Position numbers and translations under genes: made by a program. Under the pieces are notes generated by a model that was given only the letters and a program-made list of their open reading frames with translations, was not told the DNA's origin and did no database searches. DNA of 64,000 nucleotides from Clostridium fermenticellae (lineage in GTDB: Bacteria > Bacillota > Clostridia > Clostridiales > Clostridiaceae). Positions 1 through 9,235 of this stretch are shown piece by piece (within the stretch, counting starts at the first letter, position 1; each line of letters begins with the position of its first letter). Location: the NCBI RefSeq assembly GCF_003600355.1, contig NZ_CP032416.1, positions 1,570,183 through 1,634,182 on the forward strand. The letters are read 5' to 3'.

Positions 1-205
1 AGTATACCATAATACCTATACATGCATATGCAACTAATGCACCACCTGGCCCTGCTTGTCTTATAGTATCACCTAGTGCTAAAAATATTCCTGTGCCAAT
101 TGCTCCTCCTATTGCAATCATATTAAGATGTCTAGATTTTAAATTTCTCTTTAAATTTTGTTCTCCTACTTGTTCTTGTCCTAAATTTTGTTCTATCTGC
201 TGCAT
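1..205 (-). CDS. lysP: Amino acid permease, probable lysine permease (N-terminal part only)
   Basis: The gene runs off the left edge; only the first 68 codons are present. The start is the ATG at 203-205, preceded on the minus strand by a GGGGGAG ribosome binding site. The protein opens with a Gln/Glu-rich cytoplasmic stretch and then SRHLNMIAIGGAIGTGIF and AGPGGALVAYA, the first transmembrane helix signature of APC-superfamily amino acid transporters of the LysP/GABA-permease type. The lysine riboswitch directly upstream makes lysine the likely substrate; the protein fragment alone would only support an amino acid permease. The substrate assignment is therefore context-based inference. Confidence 0.8.
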   Translation of the reverse strand, partial: MQQIEQNLGQEQVGEQNLKRNLKSRHLNMIAIGGAIGTGIFLALGDTIRQAGPGGALVAYACIGIMVY

Positions 206-263
206 TTTTCTCCCCCTTATCGGTATTTTATTCCGATAAGTAAATAACCAAGATATTTGATAA

Positions 264-296
264 TAAAAAATACCTTGAGCACACACTCAAGGTATT
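264..296 (-). terminator. Intrinsic terminator of the lysine riboswitch
   Basis: An 11-bp perfect stem (AATACCTTGAG paired with CTCAAGGTATT, six-base loop) is followed on the minus strand by a run of U. It lies between the riboswitch aptamer and the permease start. It is the expression platform expected to form when lysine is bound, stopping transcription before the permease gene. Confidence 0.85.
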
Positions 297-337
297 AAAG
301 CAAGGTATATATAATACACTCTTAAACCATAATTTTC

Positions 338-515
338 ATTGAATGATAGCGCTCCACAAATACATTGTGACAGTCTTATCGATATTTTCAATAAGCCCAG
401 CTATACGACATTAAAGCATTTGCCATAAGCTTCGGCAAAATCCCCTTTCATACTGCTTCATAGTGCTTACCTCAGCAATATTACTATTAGATTATGCACC
501 TCTACCCTAGTTATT
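338..515 (-). promoter_or_regulatory. Lysine riboswitch (L box)
   Basis: Reading the minus strand, the segment carries the conserved blocks of the lysine aptamer in order: AGAGGTGC, GCTGAGGTAAG, GGGGATTTTGCCGAAGC, AGCTGGGCTTATTGAAAA, GACTGTCAC and GTGGAGCGCTATC. The 5' and 3' ends can pair as helix P1 (TGAAT with ATTCA). A terminator hairpin follows at 264-296 before the permease start. This family senses lysine and turns off lysine biosynthesis or uptake genes. Confidence 0.93.
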
Positions 516-531
516 CACTTATTATAAAAGT

Positions 532-560
532 ATTATATAATAATATTCATAATTAGTAAA
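532..560 (-). promoter_or_regulatory. Probable promoter of the lysine riboswitch transcript
   Basis: On the minus strand TTTACT (555-560) and TATAAT (532-537) are separated by exactly 17 bases. This pair sits just upstream of the first base of the lysine aptamer, the position expected of a vegetative promoter. The -35 box is weak. Confidence 0.55.
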
Positions 561-608
561 GCTATAATTTATAAATCATATATTATAAATTCATTTTTGA
601 AGTAATCT

Positions 609-630
609 ATAGGGTTTGTAATTCCAAGCC
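609..630 (+). repeat. Single copy of a repeated terminal motif
   Basis: CTATAGGGTTTGTAATTCC continues into AAGC. Nearly the same string opens the palindromes at 52153 and 59998 and, inverted, closes them near 52415 and 60096. Here only one end is present and I found no inverted partner nearby, so this may be a relic of such an element. Confidence 0.5.
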
Positions 631-734
631 TATATATCTCTTTCAAAAATTTAATAAAAAATATTATTGCATTTTTATTAAATAAAATGTATAATTATTC
701 ATAAATAAAAAATCGGAAGTTCGGGGGTAGATCA

Positions 735-1262
735 ATGGAGAAAAAAATCTTTGTAGTTAGGAAAGCTGATATAAAAGACAGTAAAGCAATTTATGAAATA
801 ACAAAACAAGTTTTTAAAATATATTTTAAAAATGCACAGATTCCACGAACAATAGATGCACTTAAAGAAACTTACAAAGATATAGAAAACGACATAAAAA
901 CAAAGGAAGTTTTTGTAGCACTTGACGGTAATACTATAATAGGAAGTGTGCGAATAAAAGTCAATCCAGATAAAACTGCCTATTTAAGTCGTTTTGGAGT
1001 GAAATCCAATTATCAAAACAGTGGAATTGGTAAAATTTTAATGAGTGCAGTTGATGATGATATGATATCCCTAGGTGTTACAAACATTTATCTTCACACT
1101 TCATCAAGAATGTTTTCACTCATAAGATTTTATTATGGAAGAGGTTTTTTCATTGATTCAACTAGTAAAGATAGAGGATATATAAGGGCACTTTTATGCA
1201 AAGAATACAAATCTAAAAGTCTTGACAATTCATGTACAAATACCGTAAATAACAGTATATAA
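735..1262 (+). CDS. GNAT family N-acetyltransferase
   Basis: A 175-residue protein with the GCN5-related acetyltransferase fold. The acetyl-CoA pyrophosphate-binding motif A is visible as RFGVKSNYQNSGIGKILM at about residues 86-103, following the usual beta-4 strand. The C-terminal part (YYGRGFF) matches the motif B end, where a Tyr often acts as general acid. The acyl acceptor cannot be told from the sequence. A GGGGGT ribosome binding site lies 7-8 bases before the ATG. It is a single gene transcribed toward carB, with a shared hairpin between the two stop codons. Confidence 0.85.
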   Translation: MEKKIFVVRKADIKDSKAIYEITKQVFKIYFKNAQIPRTIDALKETYKDIENDIKTKEVFVALDGNTIIGSVRIKVNPDKTAYLSRFGVKSNYQNSGIGKILMSAVDDDMISLGVTNIYLHTSSRMFSLIRFYYGRGFFIDSTSKDRGYIRALLCKEYKSKSLDNSCTNTVNNSI

Positions 1263-1265
1263 ATA

Positions 1266-1308
1266 CAAAAGTGTATCCTAAAGTTTACCACTTTAAGAAT
1301 ACACTTTG
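1266..1308. terminator. Bidirectional terminator between the acetyltransferase gene and carB
   Basis: AAAAGTGTATCCTAAAGT pairs with ACTTTAAGAATACACTTT with one or two mismatches. T-rich sequence follows on the plus strand and A-rich sequence (U tract on the minus strand) precedes it. It lies in the 50-base gap between convergent genes. Confidence 0.7.
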
Positions 1309-1311
1309 ATT

Positions 1312-4300
1312 TTAATTTGCTAGATTAAAGATCTCTAATCTCTTTTCATCAATATTTTTTATTCTTACATTAACCATAGCACTAAATGTATCTAATGCCG
1401 TTATTACTCCTATATTTCTTTCAATAGCAGCTCTTCTTATAATAAACCCATCCCTTTTTGAGTCGTTCCCTTTAGTAGGTGTATTAACCACCAAATCAAC
1501 TTTTCCACTTCTGATTACATCTAATATATTTGGATGTGATTCTTTAAGTTTTCTTACTTCCTTAACTTCTATTCCATTCCTTCTTAAAAGCTCAGCCGTT
1601 TTTGATGTTGCCATAAAATTAAATCCTATAGTATTCAATCTTTTAGCTATAGATAAAAATTCCTCCTTATCATGGTCATTTATGGTTGCAAGTACCGTAC
1701 TATTTTTCTTTTTTATAAACATATTGGCCGATATAAACCCTTTGTATAATGCCTCGTATATATTCTTTCCAACACCAAGTACTTCACCAGTGGACTTCAT
1801 TTCAGGTCCTAGTGATATTTCAACCTTAGGAAGTTTTTGAGTAGAAAACACAGGCACCTTGACCGATACTAAATCTGGAGTTTTGTATACTCCCAACCCG
1901 TACTTAAGATTCTTTAATTTTTCTCCAAGCATTACTTTTGTAGCTATATCAACTATTGGTACCTTGCTCACTTTACTTATATATGGTACCGTTCTCGATG
2001 CCCTTGGATTTACCTCTATTACATAAAGTTTCCCTTTAAACTCTATAAACTGAATATTTATCATACCATGTATCCCTATCGCTAATGCTAATCTTTTTGT
2101 GTACTCAAAAACTTTTTCTTTAATATTAGGACTTATGTTTTGACTTGGATACATAGTTATACTATCTCCGGAATGTACTCCTGCTCTCTCTAAATGTTCC
2201 ATTATACCTGGTACAAGAACATCTTCTCCATCTGATATAGCATCTACCTCTATTTCCCTTCCCATAAGATACTTATCTATCAATATAGGATTCTTTTTAT
2301 CATTTTTGAAAGCATTTTTGAGATAGTACATTAATTCTTCCTCATTATATGTTATTTCCATGCCTCTTCCTCCCAAAACATATGAGGGTCTTACAAGCAC
2401 AGGAAATCCTAATTTTTGTGCCTCACTTAATCCTTCTTCTAATGACCACACTCCATGTCCCTTTGGCCTTGATATATGCAGCTTTTCGAGTAATTCATCA
2501 AATTTTTCTCTATTCTCTGCCATATCTATTTGATCAGCTGTAGTTCCAAGTATTGCTATATTTTTCTCTTTTAAAAACTTTGCGAGTTTAATCGCAGTCT
2601 GACCACCAAACTCAAGAATAACACCATAAGGTTTTTCTTTATTGATTACATTAAGTACCTCTTCTTCAGTTAATGGTTCAAAATATAATTTATCAGATAT
2701 ATCAAAATCAGTACTTACGGTTTCCGGATTATTATTTATTATTATAGTCTCTATTCCAAGCTTTCTAAGTGCCTTAATACAATGCACAGAAGCATAATCA
2801 AACTCTACTCCCTGACCTATTCTTATTGGTCCGGAGCCTATTACCACAATTTTCTTCTTATCTGAAACCTTTACCTCATCATAATCATCATAAGTAGAAT
2901 AATAATATGGTGTTAATGCTTCAAATTCACCTCCGCAGGTATCTACCATCTTATATACAGGCTGTATGTTCCATATGTTTCTAAGCCTATATATATCATC
3001 GGGAGATACTTTAAGTATATCGGCTATACCTTTATCAGAAAATCCCTTTTTCTTAAGCCTATAAAGCCAATCTTTATCCAGTTTATCAATCTTACTCAAT
3101 TTTAATTTTTCTTCTTCTTCAACTATCCACTTGAATTTTTCAACAAAGAACTTGTCTATACCTGTTATTTCAGAAATTTTATCTACTAAATAGTCTCTTC
3201 TAAGAATCTCCGCAAGTGCAAACATCCTTTCATCATCTGGAGACATTACTATTTCTTTGAGGTTAGCTGTGCTTAATTCTCTAAACTTACTATCCTGAAG
3301 AGAATACTTACCAATTTCTAACGATCTTATACCTTTTAAAAATGCCTCTTCAAAATTACTTCCTATAGACATAATTTCTCCTGTGGCCATCATCTTCGTT
3401 CCAAGTGATCTATCTGCTCCCTGAAACTTATCAAAAGGCCATTTGGGAATTTTTACAACTACATAATCGAGTGACGGTTCAAAACACGCATAAGTCTTCT
3501 GAGTTACAGCATTTTTTATTTCATGTAATCCGTAACCAAGTGCAATTTTAGCAGCTACCCTGGCTATCGGATATCCAGTTGCTTTTGATGCAAGAGCAGA
3601 CGATCTGCTAACTCTTGGATTAATTTCTATAACTGCATATTCAAATGAATCTGGATTTAATGCAAACTGTACATTACATCCTCCTTCAATTCCTACAGCA
3701 TTTATTATATCTATCGATGCAGATCTAAGCATCTGATATTCTTTATCTGATAATGTCTGGCTTGGCGCAACTACAATACTATCCCCGGTATGTATCCCAA
3801 CAGGATCTATATTCTCCATATTACATACAGATATACAATTGCCGTATTTATCCCTCATTACCTCATATTCTATTTCCTTCCATCCCTTTACACTCCTTTC
3901 AACCAGCACCTGTCCGATTGTACTAAGCTTAATTCCAAGTGCAAGTATTTCTTCAAGTTCTTCTTCCGTTTCTGCTATTCCGCCACCGGTTCCACCTAAA
4001 GTATATGCTGGCCTTACAATAACAGGATAACCAATCTTCTTTGCAAATTTCTTTCCGCTATCTATATCTTTTATTATTTCACTTTGTATTACAGGCTGTT
4101 TTATCTCATTCATCATATTCCTAAAAAGTTCTCTATCTTCACCCTTTTTTATCGACTCTATTGAGGTTCCTATCACCTGAACATTATATCTATTCAAAAT
4201 TCCACTGTCATATAATTCAACAGCTAAATTAAGTCCTGTTTGTCCTCCCATTCCGGCAAGAAGACTATCAGGTCTTTCCTTTTCTATGACTTTTTCTAAA

Positions 4301-4518
4301 AATTCACCTGTTAACGGTTCTAAATATATTTTATCTGCTACCTCTTTATCTGTCATAATAGTTGCAGGGTTACTATTTACAAGTATAACTTCTACTCCTT
4401 CTTTTCTAAGACTTTCACAAGCCTGAGTTCCAGAATAATCAAACTCTGCAGCCTGTCCTATTACTATTGGTCCCGAACCTATTACTAAAACTTTTTTAAT
4501 ATCTTTATTTAATGGCAT
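1312..4518 (-). CDS. carB: Carbamoyl-phosphate synthase large subunit
   Basis: The 1068-residue length is standard for CarB. It makes carbamoyl phosphate from bicarbonate, two ATP and ammonia delivered by CarA, for pyrimidine and arginine synthesis. The two homologous ATP-grasp halves are obvious: [22 protein letters not shown] opens the first (the quoted run is longer in the family consensus; here residues 9-30) and the related [20 protein letters not shown] opens the second near residue 560. GGTGGGIA and GGRGMEI are the ATP-grasp glycine loops. The last about 140 residues form the methylglyoxal-synthase-like allosteric domain. It lies 35 bases behind carA, so the two are one operon, under the PyrR-type leader upstream of carA. 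Confidence 0.97.
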   Translation of the reverse strand: MPLNKDIKKVLVIGSGPIVIGQAAEFDYSGTQACESLRKEGVEVILVNSNPATIMTDKEVADKIYLEPLTGEFLEKVIEKERPDSLLAGMGGQTGLNLAVELYDSGILNRYNVQVIGTSIESIKKGEDRELFRNMMNEIKQPVIQSEIIKDIDSGKKFAKKIGYPVIVRPAYTLGGTGGGIAETEEELEEILALGIKLSTIGQVLVERSVKGWKEIEYEVMRDKYGNCISVCNMENIDPVGIHTGDSIVVAPSQTLSDKEYQMLRSASIDIINAVGIEGGCNVQFALNPDSFEYAVIEINPRVSRSSALASKATGYPIARVAAKIALGYGLHEIKNAVTQKTYACFEPSLDYVVVKIPKWPFDKFQGADRSLGTKMMATGEIMSIGSNFEEAFLKGIRSLEIGKYSLQDSKFRELSTANLKEIVMSPDDERMFALAEILRRDYLVDKISEITGIDKFFVEKFKWIVEEEEKLKLSKIDKLDKDWLYRLKKKGFSDKGIADILKVSPDDIYRLRNIWNIQPVYKMVDTCGGEFEALTPYYYSTYDDYDEVKVSDKKKIVVIGSGPIRIGQGVEFDYASVHCIKALRKLGIETIIINNNPETVSTDFDISDKLYFEPLTEEEVLNVINKEKPYGVILEFGGQTAIKLAKFLKEKNIAILGTTADQIDMAENREKFDELLEKLHISRPKGHGVWSLEEGLSEAQKLGFPVLVRPSYVLGGRGMEITYNEEELMYYLKNAFKNDKKNPILIDKYLMGREIEVDAISDGEDVLVPGIMEHLERAGVHSGDSITMYPSQNISPNIKEKVFEYTKRLALAIGIHGMINIQFIEFKGKLYVIEVNPRASRTVPYISKVSKVPIVDIATKVMLGEKLKNLKYGLGVYKTPDLVSVKVPVFSTQKLPKVEISLGPEMKSTGEVLGVGKNIYEALYKGFISANMFIKKKNSTVLATINDHDKEEFLSIAKRLNTIGFNFMATSKTAELLRRNGIEVKEVRKLKESHPNILDVIRSGKVDLVVNTPTKGNDSKRDGFIIRRAAIERNIGVITALDTFSAMVNVRIKNIDEKRLEIFNLAN

Positions 4519-4553
4519 AATTATTCCCTCCCAAATTTAACAAAATTCTAATT

Positions 4554-5609
4554 TTAAAGTGAGTATTCCATAAATTCATCAAAAATATAGTCATTGTCTT
4601 TAGGTCCTGGACATGCTTCTGGGTGAAATTGGACAGAAAATATAGGTAATTTTTTATGTTTCATTCCTTCTATTGTTCCATCATTTAAATTAATATGAGT
4701 CTCCACCATATCCTGTGGTAAAGTTTTTACGTAGTATCCATGATTTTGTGAAGTTATATGAACTTTATCTTCATAAATATCCTTAACAGGATGATTGCAT
4801 CCCCTGTGTCCAAATTTAAGTTTTGCAGTTTTCCCTCCAAGTGCCAATGCTATAAGTTGATGTCCCAGGCATATTCCGGTTACTGGAAGCCTTCCAATAA
4901 GCTTTCTAATATTTTCTATAATTTCTGGCAAATCCTCAGGATTTCCAGGACCATTCGACAAAAATACCAAATCAGGCTTTACATTTAAAATCTCCTCTGC
5001 ACTTGTGTATGCAGGAAATATAGTGACTTTACAATTTCTATTTAAAAATGAGTCTATTATATTTTTCTTTGCCCCAAAATCCATTACTGCAACATGCTTT
5101 TGAGTTCCATCAATTACAATTTTTTCTTTTGTTGTAACCATTTTGACGGCATATTTATTTGAGTATCCATGTAATTGTCCGGTTACATCCTCAAAAGATA
5201 ATTCCTCCAGGGTAGTTATTATTCCCTTCATAGTACCGTTCTTTCTTAAAATTTTTGTAAGCTCCCTTGTATCAATTCCTTCAAGTCCCATGACTTTATT
5301 TCGCTTTAGATAATCATCAAGTTCAAGTTCTGCTCTAAAATTACTTGATATATTGCACTTTTCTCTAACAATAAATCCTTTAACTTTTACTGAACTCGAC
5401 TGCATATCTTCTAAATTTATTCCATAATTCCCTATTAAAGGATATGTCATTGCTACAATTTGTCCATAATACGATGAATCCGTAAGGATCTCTTGATACC
5501 CTGTCATTCCAGTATTGAATACAACTTCGCCTATACTGCTCTCTTTAAGATATCCAAAAGCTTTTCCACTAAATATCATTCCATTTTCTAGTATAAGTTT
5601 TGCTTTCAT
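4554..5609 (-). CDS. carA: Carbamoyl-phosphate synthase small (glutamine amidotransferase) subunit
   Basis: A 351-residue CarA that hydrolyses glutamine and channels ammonia to CarB. The N-terminal CPSase small domain includes VFNTGMTGYQEILTDSSYYG. The class I amidotransferase domain has the catalytic cysteine in TGICLGHQLIALALGGKT (near residue 245) and the His/Glu pair in FSVQFHPEACPGP near the C terminus. The start is preceded by a strong AAAGGAGGTC ribosome binding site. It is the first gene of the carAB operon and follows a PyrR attenuator, so its transcription should fall when UMP/UTP is plentiful. Confidence 0.97.
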   Translation of the reverse strand: MKAKLILENGMIFSGKAFGYLKESSIGEVVFNTGMTGYQEILTDSSYYGQIVAMTYPLIGNYGINLEDMQSSSVKVKGFIVREKCNISSNFRAELELDDYLKRNKVMGLEGIDTRELTKILRKNGTMKGIITTLEELSFEDVTGQLHGYSNKYAVKMVTTKEKIVIDGTQKHVAVMDFGAKKNIIDSFLNRNCKVTIFPAYTSAEEILNVKPDLVFLSNGPGNPEDLPEIIENIRKLIGRLPVTGICLGHQLIALALGGKTAKLKFGHRGCNHPVKDIYEDKVHITSQNHGYYVKTLPQDMVETHINLNDGTIEGMKHKKLPIFSVQFHPEACPGPKDNDYIFDEFMEYSL

Positions 5610-5666
5610 AAAAAGACCTCCTTTAAATTTCTGAGTAAAAATACACTTTTATTGAAAGCTTAAATA

Positions 5667-5722
5667 TAAAAAAGACAATAGATAAACTATTTTAAAAAAT
5701 AGCCTATTTATTGTCTTTTTTA
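5667..5722 (-). terminator. Attenuator terminator upstream of carA
   Basis: AAAAAAGACAATA and TATTGTCTTTTTT form the outer arms of a roughly 25-bp imperfect stem, with AAACTATTTT/AAAATAG inside and a U run on the minus strand. It sits between the PyrR-type loop at 5770-5800 and the carA ribosome binding site, where a pyrimidine-controlled terminator is expected. It could also end the upstream TauE-like gene. Confidence 0.75.
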
Positions 5723-5769
5723 TATAAATCTAAATATAATTCGATAATATAACTTTTCATAAATATAAT

Positions 5770-5802
5770 ACCTCTTTCTGGCCTCTCTGGACCAAATTAA
5801 AG
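5770..5802 (-). promoter_or_regulatory. PyrR-binding loop in the carA leader
   Basis: On the minus strand the segment reads TTGGTCCAGAGAGGCCAGAA, matching the PyrR RNA-binding loop signature TCCAGAGAGGCT within a small stem (TTGG with CCAG, ACTTT with AAAGAGGT). A terminator follows at 5667-5722. In Bacillus and Clostridium, PyrR bound to UMP stabilises this loop and lets the terminator form. No pyrR gene lies in this window. Confidence 0.82.
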
Positions 5803-5826
5803 TGTACTTTTTACACCAGTTTTACT

Positions 5827-6771
5827 TCATAATTGATTGTAATTTATTTTTTGTAATATGTCAATACCATTTTTATGATTCAGCCTTTTCACCCTGACTT
5901 CCTGCATTTCTTTTTTATTTGCAGACATAAACATCGTAACTGCAGTATAGAAAATAACTACTATTACCAGCCATGTCAAAATATTTAATGGAAGTGACTT
6001 TACTATATATGCTGCAATTAGCACTCCAACAACACCAAATATTGTTATAGCTAACGAAGCCTTCCTGTCATATGATCCTGTTCTTACAAATTTGACAGAT
6101 GCAACCGGCATTAAAAATGCACAGGAACCCATCATTATAGGAAATGCTACTCTAGGACTCATTCCAAGGGCAAAAACTAATGCCATACATGGTGCATATA
6201 ACCCTATTCCAAGTGTCATAAGTGCACCTAATATAAAGTTACCTGCTATAGCTACAATAAGCTTCCAGCCAGTAAGACCTACTTGTGTCCCTCCTGATGG
6301 CATAAGTTTAAGTTGTGAAGCCAGCATTACAAGTGCTACTATAACCAGTGCTGCTCCCATCGCAACTTCTATTTTCTTTTCATCTAATTTTGAAACTATA
6401 TCCGCCCCGATTACCGAGCCTACAGCACCTGCTGCAAGCATTAAAAATAAAGTTAGGGGATCTACTTTGATGACTGTTATGAATATAAGTGCCTCTATTA
6501 CTACCGGTATAGTGCATGATACATTTAAAGTTCCGGGTAAAGTTCTATCTTTTGATAACTTGAAAAATTTTAGTAAAGCGGTAGTAGGCGCAAAACTTCC
6601 TATTCCCAGAGTATCGAAGAAATTTGTTAAAAACCCAACTGCACCTAAGGCAAAAAAATTTGATTTTTCCAGTTTGTTTTCTTTACCGGTCTTTATATAA
6701 TCCCTGAAGAATATAAATGCAAAACATACTACCATTACTAGTAATATTGTAAATAATACTATTTTTACCAT
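5827..6771 (-). CDS. TauE/SafE family (DUF81) membrane transporter, proline-locus partner
   Basis: A 314-residue very hydrophobic protein with about eight predicted transmembrane helices in two halves: the N-terminal FFALGAVGFLTNFFDTLGIGSFAPTT part and the repeat-like ALMTLGIGLYAPCMALVFALGMSPR part. This is the two-fold repeat of the TauE/SafE sulfite/sulfonate exporter family. The actual substrate is unknown. It lies 39 bases downstream of prdF in the same direction with a good AGGAGG site, so it is probably the last gene of the prd transcript. A role in moving proline, 5-aminovalerate or another organic acid is an inference from position only. Confidence 0.8.
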   Translation of the reverse strand: MVKIVLFTILLVMVVCFAFIFFRDYIKTGKENKLEKSNFFALGAVGFLTNFFDTLGIGSFAPTTALLKFFKLSKDRTLPGTLNVSCTIPVVIEALIFITVIKVDPLTLFLMLAAGAVGSVIGADIVSKLDEKKIEVAMGAALVIVALVMLASQLKLMPSGGTQVGLTGWKLIVAIAGNFILGALMTLGIGLYAPCMALVFALGMSPRVAFPIMMGSCAFLMPVASVKFVRTGSYDRKASLAITIFGVVGVLIAAYIVKSLPLNILTWLVIVVIFYTAVTMFMSANKKEMQEVRVKRLNHKNGIDILQKINYNQL

Positions 6772-6810
6772 CGGGAACCCTCCTTTTATTTATATAGTCT
6801 TGTTACTCTT

Positions 6811-7818
6811 TTACTTCAATATAAATCCATGTTTAAGCGGGTCATCTGGATCTATAAATAATTGATTGTGCCCTGTTACATAAGCGGCTCCCGTTATCTC
6901 TGGAATTATAGCATCATAATCTCCAACCTTTGTTTCTTTTAATACTCTGCCTACAAATTTTGTTTTTAAAACACTTTCATACACAAACTTTTCATTAATC
7001 TTTAATTTCCCTTTTGCGTAGAGTGTTGCAAGTTTAGCACTTGTTCCGGTTCCACAAGGTGATCTATCCAGTTGTCCTTGTCCAAACACTACGGCATTTT
7101 GAAGAGTTGCATCCGGACTTTTTGCAGGTCCATAAATTTCACAAAGATCTACTGTCTTTATATGTGATAGAGTCGGATGTTGTATTTCAACCCGGTCATT
7201 AACTGCTTTTATAACATTCATGCCTACTTCAATTAATTTTTGTGAATTTGCGGGACATATTTCTACTCCCAGATCTTCTGCTTTAACTATTGCAAAGAAA
7301 CTTCCGCCAAAAGATATATCCATTCTTACTTTCCCGATACCGGGTACCTCAACTTCAATATCTCTCTTATATAAAAATGCAGGTACATTTTCCAGTGAAA
7401 CCTGTTTTGCTTTTCCATCCTCAACTTTTACTTTAGCTTTTACAAGTCCGGCCGGTGCTTCAAGCATTACAGTTGTAACAGGTTCCTCTACAGGTACTAT
7501 TCCTTCTTCAACTGCTACTGTCGCTGTTCCTATTGATCCATGTCCACACATATTTAAATATCCGCCGCCGTCCATGAATATAACTCCAAGATCAGCTTCA
7601 TCCATAGTTGGCTGTGTTATAATTGATCCGAACATTTCATTATGTCCTCTCGGTTCAAGCATTATTGAAGTTCTCAAATAATCCATATGTTCTTCCAGAT
7701 ATTCCTTTTTCTCCGGCATAGTTTTTCCTGGAATGCTAGGCACTCCTCCAACTACTACCCTTGTTGCTTCTCCCATTGTATGTGAGTCAACTGCAAATAT
7801 GCTTTTTTCAATTTTCAT
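6811..7818 (-). CDS. prdF: Proline racemase
   Basis: Converts L-proline to D-proline, the substrate of proline reductase. The two catalytic cysteines are in the expected motifs: Cys91 in MCGHGSIGT and Cys255 in DRSPCGTGTSAK, numbering from the chosen start. I chose the ATG at 7816-7818 because it follows GGGGGAGAG; the in-frame ATG 18 bases upstream overlaps that ribosome binding site and would add MRGREK. The resulting 335 residues match the family. It lies 63 bases after the fused prdE-prdD gene and 39 before the TauE-like gene. A 4-hydroxyproline epimerase could share these motifs, but the prd context favours proline. Confidence 0.95.
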   Translation of the reverse strand: MKIEKSIFAVDSHTMGEATRVVVGGVPSIPGKTMPEKKEYLEEHMDYLRTSIMLEPRGHNEMFGSIITQPTMDEADLGVIFMDGGGYLNMCGHGSIGTATVAVEEGIVPVEEPVTTVMLEAPAGLVKAKVKVEDGKAKQVSLENVPAFLYKRDIEVEVPGIGKVRMDISFGGSFFAIVKAEDLGVEICPANSQKLIEVGMNVIKAVNDRVEIQHPTLSHIKTVDLCEIYGPAKSPDATLQNAVVFGQGQLDRSPCGTGTSAKLATLYAKGKLKINEKFVYESVLKTKFVGRVLKETKVGDYDAIIPEITGAAYVTGHNQLFIDPDDPLKHGFILK

Positions 7819-7881
7819 TTTTTCTCTCCCCCTCATATGATTTTTACTTACTGATACCTGAACTTGTCAAGATTTAAAAAA

Positions 7882-9129
7882 TTACAACAGCGAATGAATA
7901 ACTCCATCTCTGCATTGATTTGGTGTAATCAGATACGGTATATTTTTAGAGTCTCTCATATTATGGGAACCAAGAAACCCTCCTGGTTCATATGGAAACA
8001 TTGCGGTATCATACATATTTCCAAGTCCGGATACAATCTTTACAAGGATAACTTTACGTCTTCCGGGACGCATAACATCATTAAACTCTTCTCTTGTATA
8101 CGGCATATTATCCAAATTCACAAGCACCTTACGGATTTCCTGAACAATTGAGTCCGTCACCCGATGTCCGGCCATAATACCTTCTGCTGTTCTTCCTTCA
8201 CCCTCTTCAAACAGCACATCAACATGTAAAATATAATCAGTTGACTTTGGCGTGCCAGCACGATCAAATACAACCTGATTTTTCAAAATTCCTTCTGATG
8301 AGCCAATATTGGATGGCTGAAATTTGCTGTTATCCTCAACACCAGTTGTCATGACAGTTATTCCTGAAAGCAAATGTGTAATCCCCTCTCCCAGTTCTCC
8401 CCGGACTTTACAGGCAATCGGAGAGTAATCCATATTGGAATTGACAAACATATTATAATTTCCCGGTTCAATTATGCTAACATTAACATCCTTGATTCTA
8501 GGTTCAGATTTGATAAGACTCTTTTCAATTCCTTTGCGTATAATAAGCACACCATGGTCAATATCTGTTTTATCGCCAAAACGAACTTCATGAATACAAA
8601 ATGACTTACGAGTTAACCTGCGTAGGTTCTGTTCTGGTTCATCGACTCCTGTATCCAGCAATTTTCCAGCTTTCCTAAGCTTATTTTTCACAAGTGCTAC
8701 AGCTTTCATTGCATCATAATCCGTCAGATTATTCTCTCCTACAACACAGGATTCATATCCAGCATCACTTTTATTGAAATCTATCACACAGTCAACATAG
8801 TTATTAGTACAGACAAGCCGCCCCTGCTGCGCAATATAACTGAGTCCAACACTCGGGATTCCCCGGATACCAAGCTGCTCAATTACATTAACAAAATCCA
8901 CATGATGATTTCCCCATCCATCAATTGCAACAATTGCCGCATCTGCATGCATAATCTGTGCGATATCACCAACACGTTTTGCTGTATAAACTTTATCATC
9001 ACATAATTCAGATACACCATCTACAATAATACCAGTAAATTCAACATCCTTTTCCTTTGAAAGTGCTTCTGTTAACGGGCATTGAAAATGATGCAGTGTT
9101 GTCATTTTAATACTTGGTCCTAGTCCCAT
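7882..9129 (-). CDS. Fused PrdE-PrdD proline reductase accessory protein
   Basis: A 415-residue protein in which residues 1 to about 160 resemble PrdE and residues about 170 to 415 resemble PrdD, normally two separate proteins in proline-reducing clostridia. Both halves are paralogous to PrdA, but in swapped order. MGLGPSIKMTTLHHFQCPL aligns with the PrdA segment CIGPATKEMTRHYIREPL that begins at its self-cleavage cysteine. The C terminus, LITPNQCRDGVIHSLL, stops where PrdA reads ILTPNQVRDGSIHALT just before that cysteine. Thus the cleavage Thr-Cys pair itself is lost and this protein should not form a pyruvoyl group. The role of PrdD/PrdE is not established; a structural or maturation partner of PrdA is plausible. 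The start follows GGAGGT. No frameshift signature is seen at the junction. Confidence 0.85.
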   Translation of the reverse strand: MGLGPSIKMTTLHHFQCPLTEALSKEKDVEFTGIIVDGVSELCDDKVYTAKRVGDIAQIMHADAAIVAIDGWGNHHVDFVNVIEQLGIRGIPSVGLSYIAQQGRLVCTNNYVDCVIDFNKSDAGYESCVVGENNLTDYDAMKAVALVKNKLRKAGKLLDTGVDEPEQNLRRLTRKSFCIHEVRFGDKTDIDHGVLIIRKGIEKSLIKSEPRIKDVNVSIIEPGNYNMFVNSNMDYSPIACKVRGELGEGITHLLSGITVMTTGVEDNSKFQPSNIGSSEGILKNQVVFDRAGTPKSTDYILHVDVLFEEGEGRTAEGIMAGHRVTDSIVQEIRKVLVNLDNMPYTREEFNDVMRPGRRKVILVKIVSGLGNMYDTAMFPYEPGGFLGSHNMRDSKNIPYLITPNQCRDGVIHSLL

Positions 9130-9182
9130 AATATACCTCCATTCCGCATGATCACTTATTTTTGTTTATAACAAAAATTATG

Positions 9183-9213
9183 CAAGAGGACTGCCATAAT
9201 ATGACAGCCCTTT
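9183..9213 (-). other. Intergenic hairpin between prdB and the prdE-prdD fusion
   Basis: On the minus strand GGGCTGTCATA pairs, with two G-U pairs, with TATGGCAGTCC around a very short loop. There is no U run after it, so it is not a convincing terminator. It may set transcript stability or differential expression inside the operon. It is far downstream of the prdB active-site codon, so it is not positioned as a bacterial SECIS element. Confidence 0.4.
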
Positions 9214-9235
9214 TGTAGTATTTTACTGAAACAAT

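Noticed and set aside
6092-6700. 202-residue ORF on the plus strand
   Set aside because: It is the complement of the TauE-like membrane protein gene; its Pro/Thr/Ser-rich sequence is typical of such shadows.
7220-7681. 153-residue ORF on the plus strand
   Set aside because: It lies wholly opposite proline racemase, which has clear catalytic motifs.
9183-9213. Hairpin after prdB considered as a SECIS element
   Set aside because: Bacterial SECIS elements lie directly after the UGA within the coding region. There is no in-frame UGA in prdB here, and the hairpin is outside the gene.
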